The notes under the pieces: model-generated
The model's input: the letters and a program-made list of their open reading frames with translations, nothing else
Database searches by the model: none
Told to the model about the DNA's origin: nothing
From: Rufibacter roseus
GTDB lineage: Bacteria > Bacteroidota > Bacteroidia > Cytophagales > Hymenobacteraceae
Assembly: GCF_001647285.1 (NCBI RefSeq)
Contig: NZ_LRML01000004.1
Coordinates: 248,001-312,000 of the forward strand
Reading direction: 5' to 3'
Length of the DNA stretch: 64,000 bases
Shown here: one piece after another, positions 23,791 through 32,008 of the stretch
Layout: each line of letters begins with the position of its first letter
How positions within the stretch are numbered: position 1 is the stretch's first letter
Position numbers and translations under genes: made by a program

Positions 23791-23826
23791 GTTTTGGGTC
23801 TGTTTTGCTTAAAACAGACCCAAAAC
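23791..23826. repeat. 36-nt palindrome unit 11 (perfect dyad)
   Basis: GTTTTGGGTCTGTTTT and AAAACAGACCCAAAAC are exact complements. With the flanking AGGC/GCCT the stem is 20 bp (23787-23806 with 23811-23830) around a 4-nt loop GCTT. It begins at the corA stop in the convergent gap with yceI and is the clearest hairpin of the family. The stem substitutions relative to other units are compensatory. Confidence 0.9.
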
Positions 23827-23876
23827 GCCTTGTAAATTGACCATTACTGATCAAACGCCAGCAGTGGTCAATTAAA

Positions 23877-24467
23877 TTATTTCTGGGCTACCAGGTTTAC
23901 GTTCAGCACAAACTCGTTGCTGATGGCTTTATCACCTAGGTTGTCAAAGAAGCTGCCTGAACCGTATTTAATGTCATACTTGGTTCTGTCGATTTTGATG
24001 TCAGCGTTAGCTTTGATTTGGTTACCCACATGCTGTACAGTTGCCGGGAAAGTGATGGGGTGCTTAATTCCTTTGATGGTTAAATCACCATTCACCACTA
24101 CTTTACCTTTACCGGCTGGAGTTACTTTATTGATCACCAAAGTAGACTTACCGTACTTGCTGGTTCCAAAGAAATCATCAGACTTCAAGTGGCCTACTAA
24201 ATTACCGTTCATTTCTTTGTCAGTAATGTCAGTTACGGTAATAGTGTTCATGTCGATCTCAAAGTAACCGCCCAGAATGTTTTTTCCGTCGCTGTTCAGT
24301 TTTCCATCGGCTATGCTTATGCCACCAGTGTGTGTACCAGTTACTTTGCTACCCGTCCAGGTAACTTTTGACTGGTTTTTCACCACTTTGTAATCAACTC
24401 CTTTTCCAGCAAAGGCAAATACTACCAGCATTGCCAACACTGCTACTACTGTGTTTCTAAGTTTCAT
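23877..24467 (-). CDS. YceI-family periplasmic lipid-binding protein
   Basis: A 196-residue exported protein. An N-terminal signal peptide (RNTVVAVLAMLVVFAFAG) is followed by a single YceI domain. Its lipocalin-like barrel strands include SKVTWTGSKVTGTHTGG, then LKSDDFFGTSKY and GDLTIKGIKHPITFPATV. Family proteins bind isoprenoid or other hydrophobic molecules in the periplasm; the ligand here is unknown. It has its own TACATTTG box upstream on the complement and palindrome units on both sides. Confidence 0.9.
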   Translation of the reverse strand: MKLRNTVVAVLAMLVVFAFAGKGVDYKVVKNQSKVTWTGSKVTGTHTGGISIADGKLNSDGKNILGGYFEIDMNTITVTDITDKEMNGNLVGHLKSDDFFGTSKYGKSTLVINKVTPAGKGKVVVNGDLTIKGIKHPITFPATVQHVGNQIKANADIKIDRTKYDIKYGSGSFFDNLGDKAISNEFVLNVNLVAQK

Positions 24468-24499
24468 TTTCTTTTTGTGTCTTAATGTTAATGACGATG

Positions 24500-24507
24500 C
24501 AAATGTA
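24500..24507 (-). promoter_or_regulatory. -7 box TACATTTG for the yceI-type gene
   Basis: Exact TAnnTTTG match on the complement, 32 bases before the ATG. Confidence 0.6.
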
Positions 24508-24596
24508 TAAACAATTAATGTATGTACACGTAATTTTTTGAAAAAAAAATTTTACACAGTCACATTCACTTGAAATAGATGTTCATGGAAGATGCT

Positions 24597-24632
24597 GTTT
24601 TAGGCTTGTTTTGCGCAAAACAGGCTAGAAAT
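24597..24632. repeat. 36-nt palindrome unit 12
   Basis: Left arm GTTTTAGGCTTGTTTT, right arm AAAACAGGCTAGAAAT, centre GCGC. It lies between the yceI promoter region and the 3' end of the DUF3352 gene. Confidence 0.85.
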
Positions 24633-24710
24633 GAATGAGGTCAGGGAAACCGCTATGCATGAAACTAAAGGGGGAAGTGGACATTTTACCTTTGAAAACC
24701 CCTACAAATA

Positions 24711-27416
24711 CTACCTGCCCTGCACAATTGTCTTCTGTACCACTTGTTGGTCAGTTGAGAAAACAGTGTATTGATTTTTTACTTCATCATACCGCACACT
24801 TACCGGAAAGTGGGTATCAATTGGATCTTTCCCCAGTAATTTTGCCTGTACGTCAAATAGATAGGCCTTCCCAGGGCCAGTCTCTGTGACGACATACAGC
24901 TGCCTGTCTCCCCCGAAATGGAAGAATTGCACCTCTTTAGGCGATGAGGTAACAAACCTGCGGTCTAGTAGCAGGCGCAGATCTTGGCTGTACAGGGCAA
25001 CCCGGCCAGGGTCAGTACGGGCAATGATATAGGACTTGCCATTTGGTTCAACTACCATTTTAAAGGCGCTCCGCCGGTCTGGCCGAACCAACTGCTCCCT
25101 TTTTGTAATCTCACCGGTTAAATCAAAGGTGATAACTTCTCCGCTCTGGGTAACCAAGGTAAAGTTTGAGCGACGGAAAGAAATACCCACCCTGCCGTAC
25201 ACTTCAGATTTAAGGTTTGTATTCAGGTAAATAGGAAAACCCGGATAAGCCTCGCCCTGATTGTTAAACGCATAGATGTAGCCATTCTCCAACACTACCA
25301 GAATCACGTTGCGGCCGTTCACCTTGAAATGCTGAGGAGCCGACGCCAGCCTGCTTTCTAAACGCTTGGGGTCCCACCCCTGCTGCAGGTTTCCCTCCAT
25401 GTTCATGATGAAAACATTGCCTAAGGCATCATCTACCACTAATCTGTAATCTTTGGCTTTATCATAGTCGAAAACGTTCAGGTGCTGCAGACGGGTAGAG
25501 TCCCCCAGATTGAATGGAAAATTTTCTAAGGCCCGGCCGTTCCGGTCTACGCAATGAATTTTGTTGGAGGTAGCAAAGAAATACGTCAGGCGGTCATTGG
25601 GCCCGTACGGATACTGCTGCACAGAACCAATCACTTTGCTGCTGAGAGAATCTGACCAATTCCGCTTGCCTTGCTGTGCTCCAATGGCATGTAGCACAAA
25701 GGCCGAATCCTGCACCACTACTTCATCGCTCTTGTCAATGGGGTGCTGGGTTAGAAAAGGTTTAGAAATCAGCTGCGACTTCAGATCAAAGGTTTCAATT
25801 TGCCACAACCCTTGGTCGGCTAAAATTGCCTTAACGCCAGATTCCTCCTGATGCCGCAAAATAATGCTAGTATAATATTGGTCTTCAGCGGCACTGAACT
25901 GAAAAGTAAAGGAGTTGAACTTCTTGATGACTGAATTATTTGCCATCAGCTTGCTTTGGCTTTCTTTGTTAACCGACCGGAGCAAGAGATTCCAGGCATT
26001 GGGAGTATTGATGAAAAGCCCAAGATTGTTCTCCTGTTGCATTTCTTCCAGCATGGGCTCCATGGCTCCAGATTTGCTCCACACTTTTCCGACGTCAATA
26101 TCATTCAGGAGCGTGCGCATGGTGGCTACATCGTCGGTGAAGAGCAGGTAGTCGCGCACGGTGGTGTAGTAGGTTTGTTCAAAGCCCTTGAACATAGGAC
26201 CAAACAGCTGCTGCGGCAATTCCTTCACCGTCAGTAACCGTATAATATTCTCTCCGTGCTTCTCCTGGGTTCCGGCTGAGTTGCCTGGCTGCATTCGGTT
26301 CAGCATAGTTTGCGAAAGCGCTGGGTTACCAGATTGCACAAACAAAACTTTCTCGGCTGAGGTACGAATGTCATGCGCCTCCAGATAACAGAGACCCAGT
26401 TCGCCGGCAAAGGAGTTCGCCAATGTGTCTATAAAGGTGGCGGCCGCTTTACCCGGTTCCCGCCGAAGCGCCCCTACTTGGTCAAGCCCCATGTGCAGTA
26501 ACAGGGCTGCTCTGGCTGGCACTAACTCCCGCAGCATCAGCTTTTTGGGTTTGTGCCCATCCATTTGACCGAAAAGGGCACCTTCTACCGTTTCAGGGTT
26601 TGAGAAGCCATTCAGGAACAGACGGTTGTTCTGTATTTTCAAACCCAGCATGCTGTTGCGGCAAAGGCTGCTAAGCATGTTCACATCGTCTCGCAGGTCT
26701 TCTTTCAGAAAGGTATTCAGAAGATCCGGTAAATGCCGGTAGTTTATAAATACATTGGCAAAAACATCGGGCTGGCTCAGGTAGTTGGTGTTTTTGTAAT
26801 CTTGGGCTGGCGACTCCAGCTGCCCGCGATTTATTTTCCGGACAATTTCTTCTACCAGCACAGAACTGGCACTGATCACCAAATTATTATGGTAGCTGAA
26901 GTAAGTAAGGTTGTTATTATTGTTTGTCTCAGAGATGACATCAGTTATCTGGTAACCCTGATAGTCGCGGGTGTCTAGCCTGTACTCATCGGCTTTGCCT
27001 AAGTTCTCCACCAATGTGCGTACGTAACGGTGTTCGGCCACCGTATTTACGGGCACATAGTAAACCAGCTCCTGCTCTGCTTTGCCCAACACGTGCAAAG
27101 ACATCAGAATATTTTTTTGGTCCAGGAAATTACGTAGTTGTGATCTGCCAGAGGAAAGACTGTCTAACAGGGTGAGTTGGTCTTCTAAGCGCAGCACATA
27201 CGGTGTTTGGGTGAGGGTGCCCCAGAGGTCTGTGCGTTTCAGGTGCTCTACCAAACGGGGTGCATGATCAGTTTCCACCACAAAAACGGCATCATCGGGC
27301 ACCAAGGTCCAAAGATCCACTTTTGCGCGTGCCTCTGACCATTTAGAAAAGCCGTAGAAACCCAGCGCCACCAGCACCACCAATCCACACAATAAGAGAA
27401 TCGTCTTTTTCGGCAT
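24711..27416 (-). CDS. DUF3352-type protein with C-terminal propeller-like region
   Basis: A 901-residue protein anchored by one N-terminal membrane helix (TILLLCGLVVLVALGFYGF). Residues about 35-520 match the DUF3352 pattern as I know it from Bacteroidota (LVPDDAVFVVETDHA, then VYYVPV). The C-terminal 350 residues consist of repeated beta-strand blades with YPGFPI and LQQGWDPKRL-like turns, consistent with a PQQ/WD-type beta-propeller. The role is unknown; I infer an inner-membrane or periplasmic monitoring or binding protein. It has its own promoter box and stands alone. Confidence 0.75.
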   Translation of the reverse strand: MPKKTILLLCGLVVLVALGFYGFSKWSEARAKVDLWTLVPDDAVFVVETDHAPRLVEHLKRTDLWGTLTQTPYVLRLEDQLTLLDSLSSGRSQLRNFLDQKNILMSLHVLGKAEQELVYYVPVNTVAEHRYVRTLVENLGKADEYRLDTRDYQGYQITDVISETNNNNNLTYFSYHNNLVISASSVLVEEIVRKINRGQLESPAQDYKNTNYLSQPDVFANVFINYRHLPDLLNTFLKEDLRDDVNMLSSLCRNSMLGLKIQNNRLFLNGFSNPETVEGALFGQMDGHKPKKLMLRELVPARAALLLHMGLDQVGALRREPGKAAATFIDTLANSFAGELGLCYLEAHDIRTSAEKVLFVQSGNPALSQTMLNRMQPGNSAGTQEKHGENIIRLLTVKELPQQLFGPMFKGFEQTYYTTVRDYLLFTDDVATMRTLLNDIDVGKVWSKSGAMEPMLEEMQQENNLGLFINTPNAWNLLLRSVNKESQSKLMANNSVIKKFNSFTFQFSAAEDQYYTSIILRHQEESGVKAILADQGLWQIETFDLKSQLISKPFLTQHPIDKSDEVVVQDSAFVLHAIGAQQGKRNWSDSLSSKVIGSVQQYPYGPNDRLTYFFATSNKIHCVDRNGRALENFPFNLGDSTRLQHLNVFDYDKAKDYRLVVDDALGNVFIMNMEGNLQQGWDPKRLESRLASAPQHFKVNGRNVILVVLENGYIYAFNNQGEAYPGFPIYLNTNLKSEVYGRVGISFRRSNFTLVTQSGEVITFDLTGEITKREQLVRPDRRSAFKMVVEPNGKSYIIARTDPGRVALYSQDLRLLLDRRFVTSSPKEVQFFHFGGDRQLYVVTETGPGKAYLFDVQAKLLGKDPIDTHFPVSVRYDEVKNQYTVFSTDQQVVQKTIVQGR

Positions 27417-27460
27417 CCTGAAAACTTAGCCCCGGGCAAAAGCCGGGAGGTTAAGATTTA

Positions 27461-27468
27461 CAAAAATA
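27461..27468 (-). promoter_or_regulatory. -7 box TATTTTTG for the DUF3352 gene
   Basis: Exact TAnnTTTG match on the complement, 44 bases before the ATG. Confidence 0.55.
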
Positions 27469-27642
27469 ACGGAAAAAGCTGCGCTTCCATGTATTTGTTC
27501 TTCTAATGTGCTGGCGCGAATGCCTCTACAGAACTAAGTTCACCCCAACTGACACCTTTCATTTCCGCCCTGCCCCCATTATATTCTTGCCTTTGATTGC
27601 CTAACTCTTCTTACTTTAGCCCCTCATTTTACTTTAAAATAC

Positions 27643-28095
27643 ATGCGGGTAGTACTACAGCGGGTTACAGAGGCAGCGGTAACCATTGACGGAAAGGTAA
27701 ATGGGCAGATTGAAACGGGGCTGTTGGTGTTGGCAGGCTTCACCCCTACTGACACCCTTGAAGATTTACAGTGGACGGCTAAAAAAATTACCCAACTGCG
27801 TATTTTCTCTGATGCTGATGACAAAATGAACCTGAGTGTGCAAGATGTTAACGGCGGAATTCTGCTAATCAGCCAGTTCACGCTTTACGCCAACACTAAA
27901 AAAGGAAACCGCCCCTCTTACATTAACGCCGCACCGCCGGCCGTTGCCATTCCGTTGTATGAGCAGTTTCATACTCTATTGCAGAGTGCTTTAGGCAAAC
28001 CTATACCCACTGGTATTTTTGGCGCTGACATGAAGGTAAGCCTGTTGAACGACGGCCCCGTCACCATTACCATTGATTCACAAAATAGAGAGTAG
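27643..28095 (+). CDS. dtd: D-aminoacyl-tRNA deacylase
   Basis: Removes D-amino acids wrongly attached to tRNA. The 150-residue product has the family start MRVVLQRVTEAAVTIDG, the SQFTLY motif at about residue 80, and the NRPSY region that corresponds to the conserved cross-subunit GxP loop area. The length is that of the normal DTD1 dimer. A MazG-like gene follows on the same strand, separated by heptamer locus 3. Confidence 0.93.
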   Translation: MRVVLQRVTEAAVTIDGKVNGQIETGLLVLAGFTPTDTLEDLQWTAKKITQLRIFSDADDKMNLSVQDVNGGILLISQFTLYANTKKGNRPSYINAAPPAVAIPLYEQFHTLLQSALGKPIPTGIFGADMKVSLLNDGPVTITIDSQNRE

Positions 28096-28096
28096 T

Positions 28097-28291
28097 TTAA
28101 TTGTTGATTGCTTATTGTTGATTGTTATTCCTTTCCAAGTAGGTTTCAATCATAAGAGTTAGCAGCATGTCTTTGACAACTTCCGTTTTTGGCCTCTTTT
28201 TACAAAATTTACCCAAGAACGGAAGTTGTCAAAATAATTATTCAGCAATTAACGATCAAAAAACAATCAACAATTAACAATCAACAATTCT
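28097..28291. repeat. Inverted heptamer arrays, locus 3 (unit CAATNAA)
   Basis: Left arm 28097-28131 is TTAATTG, TTGATTG, CTTATTG, TTGATTG, TTATTCC. Right arm 28246-28291 is CAATTAA, CGATCAA, a 4-base break, then CAATCAA, CAATTAA, CAATCAA, CAATTCT. Palindrome unit 13 lies between the arms, giving nested symmetry. The arms run from the dtd stop to the start of the MazG-like gene. Confidence 0.8.
28185..28220. repeat. 36-nt palindrome unit 13
   Basis: Starts GTTTTTGGCCTCTTTT and ends TTTACCCAAGAAC. The surrounding arm TTTGACAACTTCC (28172) with GGAAGTTGTCAAA (ending 28233) makes a long dyad with one mismatch in 19 positions. The unit is enclosed by heptamer locus 3. Confidence 0.75.
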
Positions 28292-28295
28292 AAAA

Positions 28296-28622
28296 ATGAC
28301 GATAGAGCAGGCGCAACAAGAAGTAGATACCTGGATCAAGGAAGTAGGCGTTCGGTATTTCTCGGAGCTGACTAATATGGCCATATTAACCGAGGAAGTG
28401 GGGGAAGTGGCTCGTATCATTGCCCGCCGGTACGGAGATCAGTCGTTCAAGAAGAGTGACGAGGAAGTGGATTTAGGTGCCGAAATGGCCGACGTTTTAT
28501 TTGTATTGCTGACGCTGGCCAACCAAACTGGAGTGAACCTTACTGAAGCCTTCGCCAAAGGAATGGAAAAGCGCACCAAGCGAGATAAAGACCGGCACCA
28601 GAACAACCCGAAGCTGCGGTAA
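28296..28622 (+). CDS. MazG-like nucleotide pyrophosphohydrolase
   Basis: A 108-residue all-alpha pyrophosphohydrolase that likely cleaves a (d)NTP to the monophosphate, a house-cleaning role. The metal-binding signature is EEVGEVARIIARRYGDQS, then VDLGAEMADVLFVLLTLANQ (the EExxE and ExxD helices). The N-terminal helix MTIEQAQQEVDTWIKEVG and FSELTNMAILTEEVGE are typical of the YpjD-like group. The ATG follows the right arm of heptamer locus 3 at once. Confidence 0.87.
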   Translation: MTIEQAQQEVDTWIKEVGVRYFSELTNMAILTEEVGEVARIIARRYGDQSFKKSDEEVDLGAEMADVLFVLLTLANQTGVNLTEAFAKGMEKRTKRDKDRHQNNPKLR

Positions 28623-28636
28623 GTCAATTAGGCAGT

Positions 28637-28672
28637 ATTTTGAGCTTGTTCAAATAAACCTGAAATTGAATG
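28637..28672. repeat. Eroded palindrome unit
   Basis: ATTTTGAGCTTGTT matches the left arm, but the right half is degraded. It lies 3' of the MazG-like gene. Low confidence; the gap also contains a well-kept unit at 28852. Confidence 0.35.
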
Positions 28673-28676
28673 GGCC

Positions 28677-28751
28677 TTGGCTTTAGCCAAAACAGTAGTC
28701 TTTTGGCTAAAGCCAACTTTTGATGTTCATTCCCCTAGGCTGAAGCCTAGG
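28677..28751. repeat. Hairpin pair of the 'GGCTAAAGCC' type
   Basis: TTGGCTTTAGCCAAAA (28677-28692) pairs perfectly with 28701-28716 around an 8-nt loop. A second short palindrome, CCTAGGC then GCCTAGG (28734-28751), follows. I recognise the pattern as one seen between genes in many Bacteroidota. It could terminate the MazG-like gene or ComB. Confidence 0.7.
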
Positions 28752-28851
28752 TCTATTTAAGAAAAACTTTTTACCTATCTCCTGAACAATTGGCTAGAGC
28801 TTGCGGGCAAATGGTGTGGCTTTTTTACACACTTTGCCAGTAAAGCACACC

Positions 28852-28887
28852 GTTTTCAGGCTTCTTTTCAGAAATCAGCCCTTAAAC
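28852..28887. repeat. 36-nt palindrome unit 14
   Basis: Left arm GTTTTCAGGCTTCTTTT, right arm ending CAGCCCTTAAAC. It ends 10 bases before the ComB stop in the convergent gap. Confidence 0.8.
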
Positions 28888-28897
28888 AAGGCAACAG

Positions 28898-29605
28898 CTA
28901 CTCTGCCTTAACTAGGAAATCTCCCTGCAGCACCGGCACAACATCATACTTATCTTCTTCCAGGCAAAATTCTATATCGGGAAGAATATGCAGACGCTCT
29001 AGCCGCTGCACATGAGATGATTTTGACAAGAAACCGAGCAAGTCTGCCTTAGCGGTCTGGTACAGGTGGTAAGCCGCCAGAGTGGCATCGTGGTTCAACT
29101 CAAAAGAATCTTGTAACCTCTCAGCCAAGGCACCGGCAAACAAGGTGTCTTCCAGATTAAAAACACCTTTCCAGCCCGCACAAACCACTACTACGTCTTT
29201 GCCTGCTTTTTTAAGATACTCGGCTACGGCACCTACATTCACCATGGCCCCCACTATCACCTCATCAGCTGAGCGGGAAAGGCGGATGGCTTGTGTGCCG
29301 TTTGTGGTAGTAATAGCCAAACGCTTCCCTTTCACATCTTCCTCTAAATAATGGAAAGGAGAATTGCCCAGGTCAAAGCCATCTGCCTTTATGCCATCAC
29401 GTTCGGCGGCCACTAAATAACCTTGCTCTTTGAAAGCCCAGCAGGCTTCCAGCTCACTTACGGGAGCAATATGTTCTACTCCGTTCGCCAGCGCGGTTAC
29501 CATACTGGAAGTAGCCCGCAGCACGTCTACGGCCACGGCAATCTTACCCTCTAATGCATACAAAGGCAGCAAAGTAGGGCTAAAACAAACGTCAATGGAA
29601 GGCAT
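28898..29605 (-). CDS. comB: 2-phosphosulfolactate phosphatase (ComB family)
   Basis: A 235-residue Mg-dependent phosphatase. The family pattern is clear: AVDVLRATSSMVTALANG near residue 28, FDLGNSPFHY, KRLAITTTNGTQAI, and CAGWKGVFNLEDTLFAGA. ComB acts in coenzyme M synthesis in archaea; in bacteria without coenzyme M its substrate is uncertain, possibly a sulfolactate used in sulfonate metabolism or sulfonolipid precursors. The latter is inference, as no neighbouring gene supports it. It has palindrome units on both sides. Confidence 0.88.
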   Translation of the reverse strand: MPSIDVCFSPTLLPLYALEGKIAVAVDVLRATSSMVTALANGVEHIAPVSELEACWAFKEQGYLVAAERDGIKADGFDLGNSPFHYLEEDVKGKRLAITTTNGTQAIRLSRSADEVIVGAMVNVGAVAEYLKKAGKDVVVVCAGWKGVFNLEDTLFAGALAERLQDSFELNHDATLAAYHLYQTAKADLLGFLSKSSHVQRLERLHILPDIEFCLEEDKYDVVPVLQGDFLVKAE

Positions 29606-29611
29606 TTTAAG

Positions 29612-29771
29612 GAGTTCTGAGTCTTGAGTTCTGAGTCTTGAGTCATTTAAAATTAAGCGTTTTGGGGCTGTTTTCTTGAAAACTGCACCAAAACGCCACC
29701 AAGTGTTCTAAGTCAAAAGTCGTGCAAATTGAATTATCTGACTCAGGACTCTTGACTCATGACTCAGAACT
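29612..29771. repeat. Inverted heptamer arrays, locus 4 (unit GAGTCNT)
   Basis: Left arm 29612-29646 is GAGTTCT, GAGTCTT, GAGTTCT, GAGTCTT, GAGTCAT. Right arm 29737-29771 is TCTGACT, CAGGACT, CTTGACT, CATGACT, CAGAACT, the same motif inverted. Palindrome unit 15 lies inside. The left arm begins 7 bases before the comB ATG (complement) and the right arm ends at the gcvT stop. Confidence 0.85.
29659..29694. repeat. 36-nt palindrome unit 15
   Basis: Left arm GTTTTGGGGCTGTTTT, right arm AAAACTGCACCAAAAC. It is nested within heptamer locus 4, 3' of gcvT. Confidence 0.85.
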
Positions 29772-29773
29772 AC

Positions 29774-30868
29774 CTAAAGGGTTGGTTTATAAAAGGGCAG
29801 CTTAACTACCAGTGCTTTCAGTTGCTTGTTCCGGACTTTGATATACAGCTCTGTGCCGGGGGCAGCAAATTCTTTTTTCACGTAGCCCAGGCCTACACCT
29901 TTACCTAAACTAGGAGACATAGTGCCGGAGGTAACTTCCCCAATTTGCTCGCCTTGGGCATCTACAATTTCATAATGGCTACGCGGTATACCTTGCTCCT
30001 GCATTTCAAAACCTACAAGCTTACGAGAGACGCCTTGCTCTTTTTGGGCTTTCAGGTTCTCGGCGTTGGTGAAATCTTTGCTGAACTTGGTCACCCAGCC
30101 TAAACCTGCCTCCAAAGGAGAGGTGGTATCTGTGATATCGTTCCCGTAGAGGCAATAGCCCATTTCCAGCCGCAGCGTATCACGGGCACCTAAGCCAATG
30201 GGCTTTATGCCAAACGGGGCACCGGCTTCCATGATTTTTTCGAACACCTCTTTGGCGTTTTCATTCGGCACATAGATCTCAAACCCTCCAGAACCGGTAT
30301 AACCCGTTGCCGAAATAATTACATTTGGCACTCCGGCAAACTCGCCTTTGTCAAAGGTATAATACACCATGTTGGCTAAGTCAACCTGCGTGAGTGACTG
30401 TAAGGCCTCTACCGCCTTTGGCCCCTGCACGGCAAAAAGAGAAGTCTCATCTGAAATATTCTGCAGCTCCGCGCCATTGGAATTGAACTGGCTTATCCAA
30501 TTCCAGTCTTTTTCAATGTTAGAGGCGTTTACCACCAGCATGTACTCATTTTCTGACAGGCAGTACACCAGCAGATCGTCAACAATACCACCTTCATGGT
30601 TAGGCAGAGTAGAATACTGAATTTTTCCTGGTGTTAGCTTTGAGGCATCATTAGAAGTTACCCGCTGAATTAAATCAAGCGCTTGCGGCCCTGACACCAG
30701 AAACTCGCCCATGTGCGACACATCAAAAATACCCACTGCCTTACGCACCGTGTGGTGTTCATCAAGGTCAGATGAGTACCGTACCGGCATGTTATAACCA
30801 GCAAAAGGCACCATTTTGGCACCTAAGGCCTCATGCACATCGTTCAGCGCTATTTTCTTTAATTCCAT
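29774..30868 (-). CDS. gcvT: Aminomethyltransferase (glycine cleavage system T protein)
   Basis: Transfers the aminomethyl carbon from the lipoyl H protein to tetrahydrofolate. The 364-residue product has the family start [44 protein letters not shown], and [14 protein letters not shown]. The Asp near residue 95 in IVDDLLVY is the conserved catalytic residue region. The start at 30868 is chosen because the 35 extra residues upstream cross the promoter box at 30904. The other glycine cleavage genes are not adjacent, as is common in this phylum. Confidence 0.95.
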   Translation of the reverse strand: MELKKIALNDVHEALGAKMVPFAGYNMPVRYSSDLDEHHTVRKAVGIFDVSHMGEFLVSGPQALDLIQRVTSNDASKLTPGKIQYSTLPNHEGGIVDDLLVYCLSENEYMLVVNASNIEKDWNWISQFNSNGAELQNISDETSLFAVQGPKAVEALQSLTQVDLANMVYYTFDKGEFAGVPNVIISATGYTGSGGFEIYVPNENAKEVFEKIMEAGAPFGIKPIGLGARDTLRLEMGYCLYGNDITDTTSPLEAGLGWVTKFSKDFTNAENLKAQKEQGVSRKLVGFEMQEQGIPRSHYEIVDAQGEQIGEVTSGTMSPSLGKGVGLGYVKKEFAAPGTELYIKVRNKQLKALVVKLPFYKPTL

Positions 30869-31288
30869 ATATAGCAGGTTAAGATCAGTAAGATGTTGTG
30901 CCGCAAAAGTACGGAAATAGCTGAGCATTTTAAATGACTGCACTAACAAGTTCTGGCAAAGAAGCCATTGCACTCCTACTTTTTTCTTACAAACAGAAAA
31001 GCAGAAAAGTTATATTTATAAGCCACTGGCTTAAAGGCAAATGCAAAGGGTACAGCTAAAGAAACAGTCAACTAAAACCCGCACCGTCTAAAGCAAAACT
31101 CTGCTAGAGCTGTAGTTCTTAAAATAAGCCAGTTTTTTATCAGAAACAAACACAACTCATCCTTCAGCTGCTACGTACAATTTAATAATTGTATGATTCT
31201 GCTACTACAAGCCAGTTTAAGCAAAAAGAATGGTGGAAGAATGCAGTTATGTGGAAAGAATTGGCATAGGTAAAAAACTGGGGGAGGC
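30869..31288. other. Divergent intergenic region gcvT / TetR regulator
   Basis: About 420 bases. It holds the gcvT promoter box on the complement. I find no exact -7 box for the TetR gene, no 36-nt unit and no heptamer array. A search for a TetR-type palindromic operator by eye gave nothing convincing. Confidence 0.5.
30904..30911 (-). promoter_or_regulatory. -7 box TACTTTTG for gcvT
   Basis: Exact TAnnTTTG match on the complement, 35 bases before the gcvT ATG. It excludes the longer in-frame start. Confidence 0.6.
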
Positions 31289-31903
31289 ATGAGTTTTAAG
31301 GAGACTATTTTACATGAGGCATTGGTACTGTTTGAGCAGAAAGGTATTGAAAATATCTCCACCGATGATTTATTAGAAGCGTTAGATATCTCAAGGGGTA
31401 CGTTGAACGAAATAGCCAGCTCTAAAAGAGAACTTGTGCAATTGTGCATACTGCAGTCTATTATGAAAAGGCAAGCCGTGGCAGATTTAGTTGTTGCCGA
31501 GGCTGAACACCCTTTAGAAGCCTTGCTTCAGTTACTCCAACTCTCACTAGAAGAGGTATATTCCTTCAGCCCCGCTTTTGTAGAAGACCTTAAAAACCAT
31601 TACCCATGGGCTTGGGGCAGGCTACAGCTCTTTATGCGGAAACTTTCTCAAAACTATTTGAACCCGCTCTTGAAAGAATGCGTAAGCCGTGGTTATCTGC
31701 AGGCCGACCTTCCTTCTGAAATGGTGGTTCGTCTGTTTATTAATCATTTGCAGGGACTGCTCAACCCCCACCTGTTCCCTGCATATGCGTTCAATTACCA
31801 AGAGCTGTTCAAGCTGGTAGTAGTGTATTACCTGAAAGGTTGCGCTACCCCTCTGGGGCAGGAACAGATAGAAGAATTCACCTACCGTGAATTGGCCGTG
31901 TAG
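31289..31903 (+). CDS. TetR-family transcriptional regulator
   Basis: A 204-residue regulator with an N-terminal helix-turn-helix DNA-binding domain (about residues 5-50). The pattern ILHEALVLFEQKGIENISTDDLLEALDIS is that of TetR, followed by RGTLNEIASSKRELV in place of the usual YxHF segment. The C-terminal ligand domain is all helical. It stands between gcvT (divergent) and the histidine kinase gene, and the target is unknown; no transporter gene is adjacent. Confidence 0.8.
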   Translation: MSFKETILHEALVLFEQKGIENISTDDLLEALDISRGTLNEIASSKRELVQLCILQSIMKRQAVADLVVAEAEHPLEALLQLLQLSLEEVYSFSPAFVEDLKNHYPWAWGRLQLFMRKLSQNYLNPLLKECVSRGYLQADLPSEMVVRLFINHLQGLLNPHLFPAYAFNYQELFKLVVVYYLKGCATPLGQEQIEEFTYRELAV

Positions 31904-31918
31904 GTTTAAATAAAATTT

Positions 31919-31926
31919 TATTTTTG
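31919..31926 (+). promoter_or_regulatory. -7 box TATTTTTG for the histidine kinase
   Basis: Exact TAnnTTTG match 83 bases before the kinase ATG. The leader contains a small hairpin, CAGCCG (31929) with CGGCTG. Confidence 0.55.
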
Positions 31927-32008
31927 TGCAGCCGCCTTACCTGCATGGGTAATTCGGCTGTTTGTGTGTATACAAACGGCTTATATCTGAACCCTTAGCC
32001 TCACCCAA

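Noticed and set aside
28677-28751. Possible tRNA-like or riboswitch structure from the nested hairpins
   Set aside because: The stems match a simple repeat pattern, lack conserved tRNA positions and lie at gene 3' ends.
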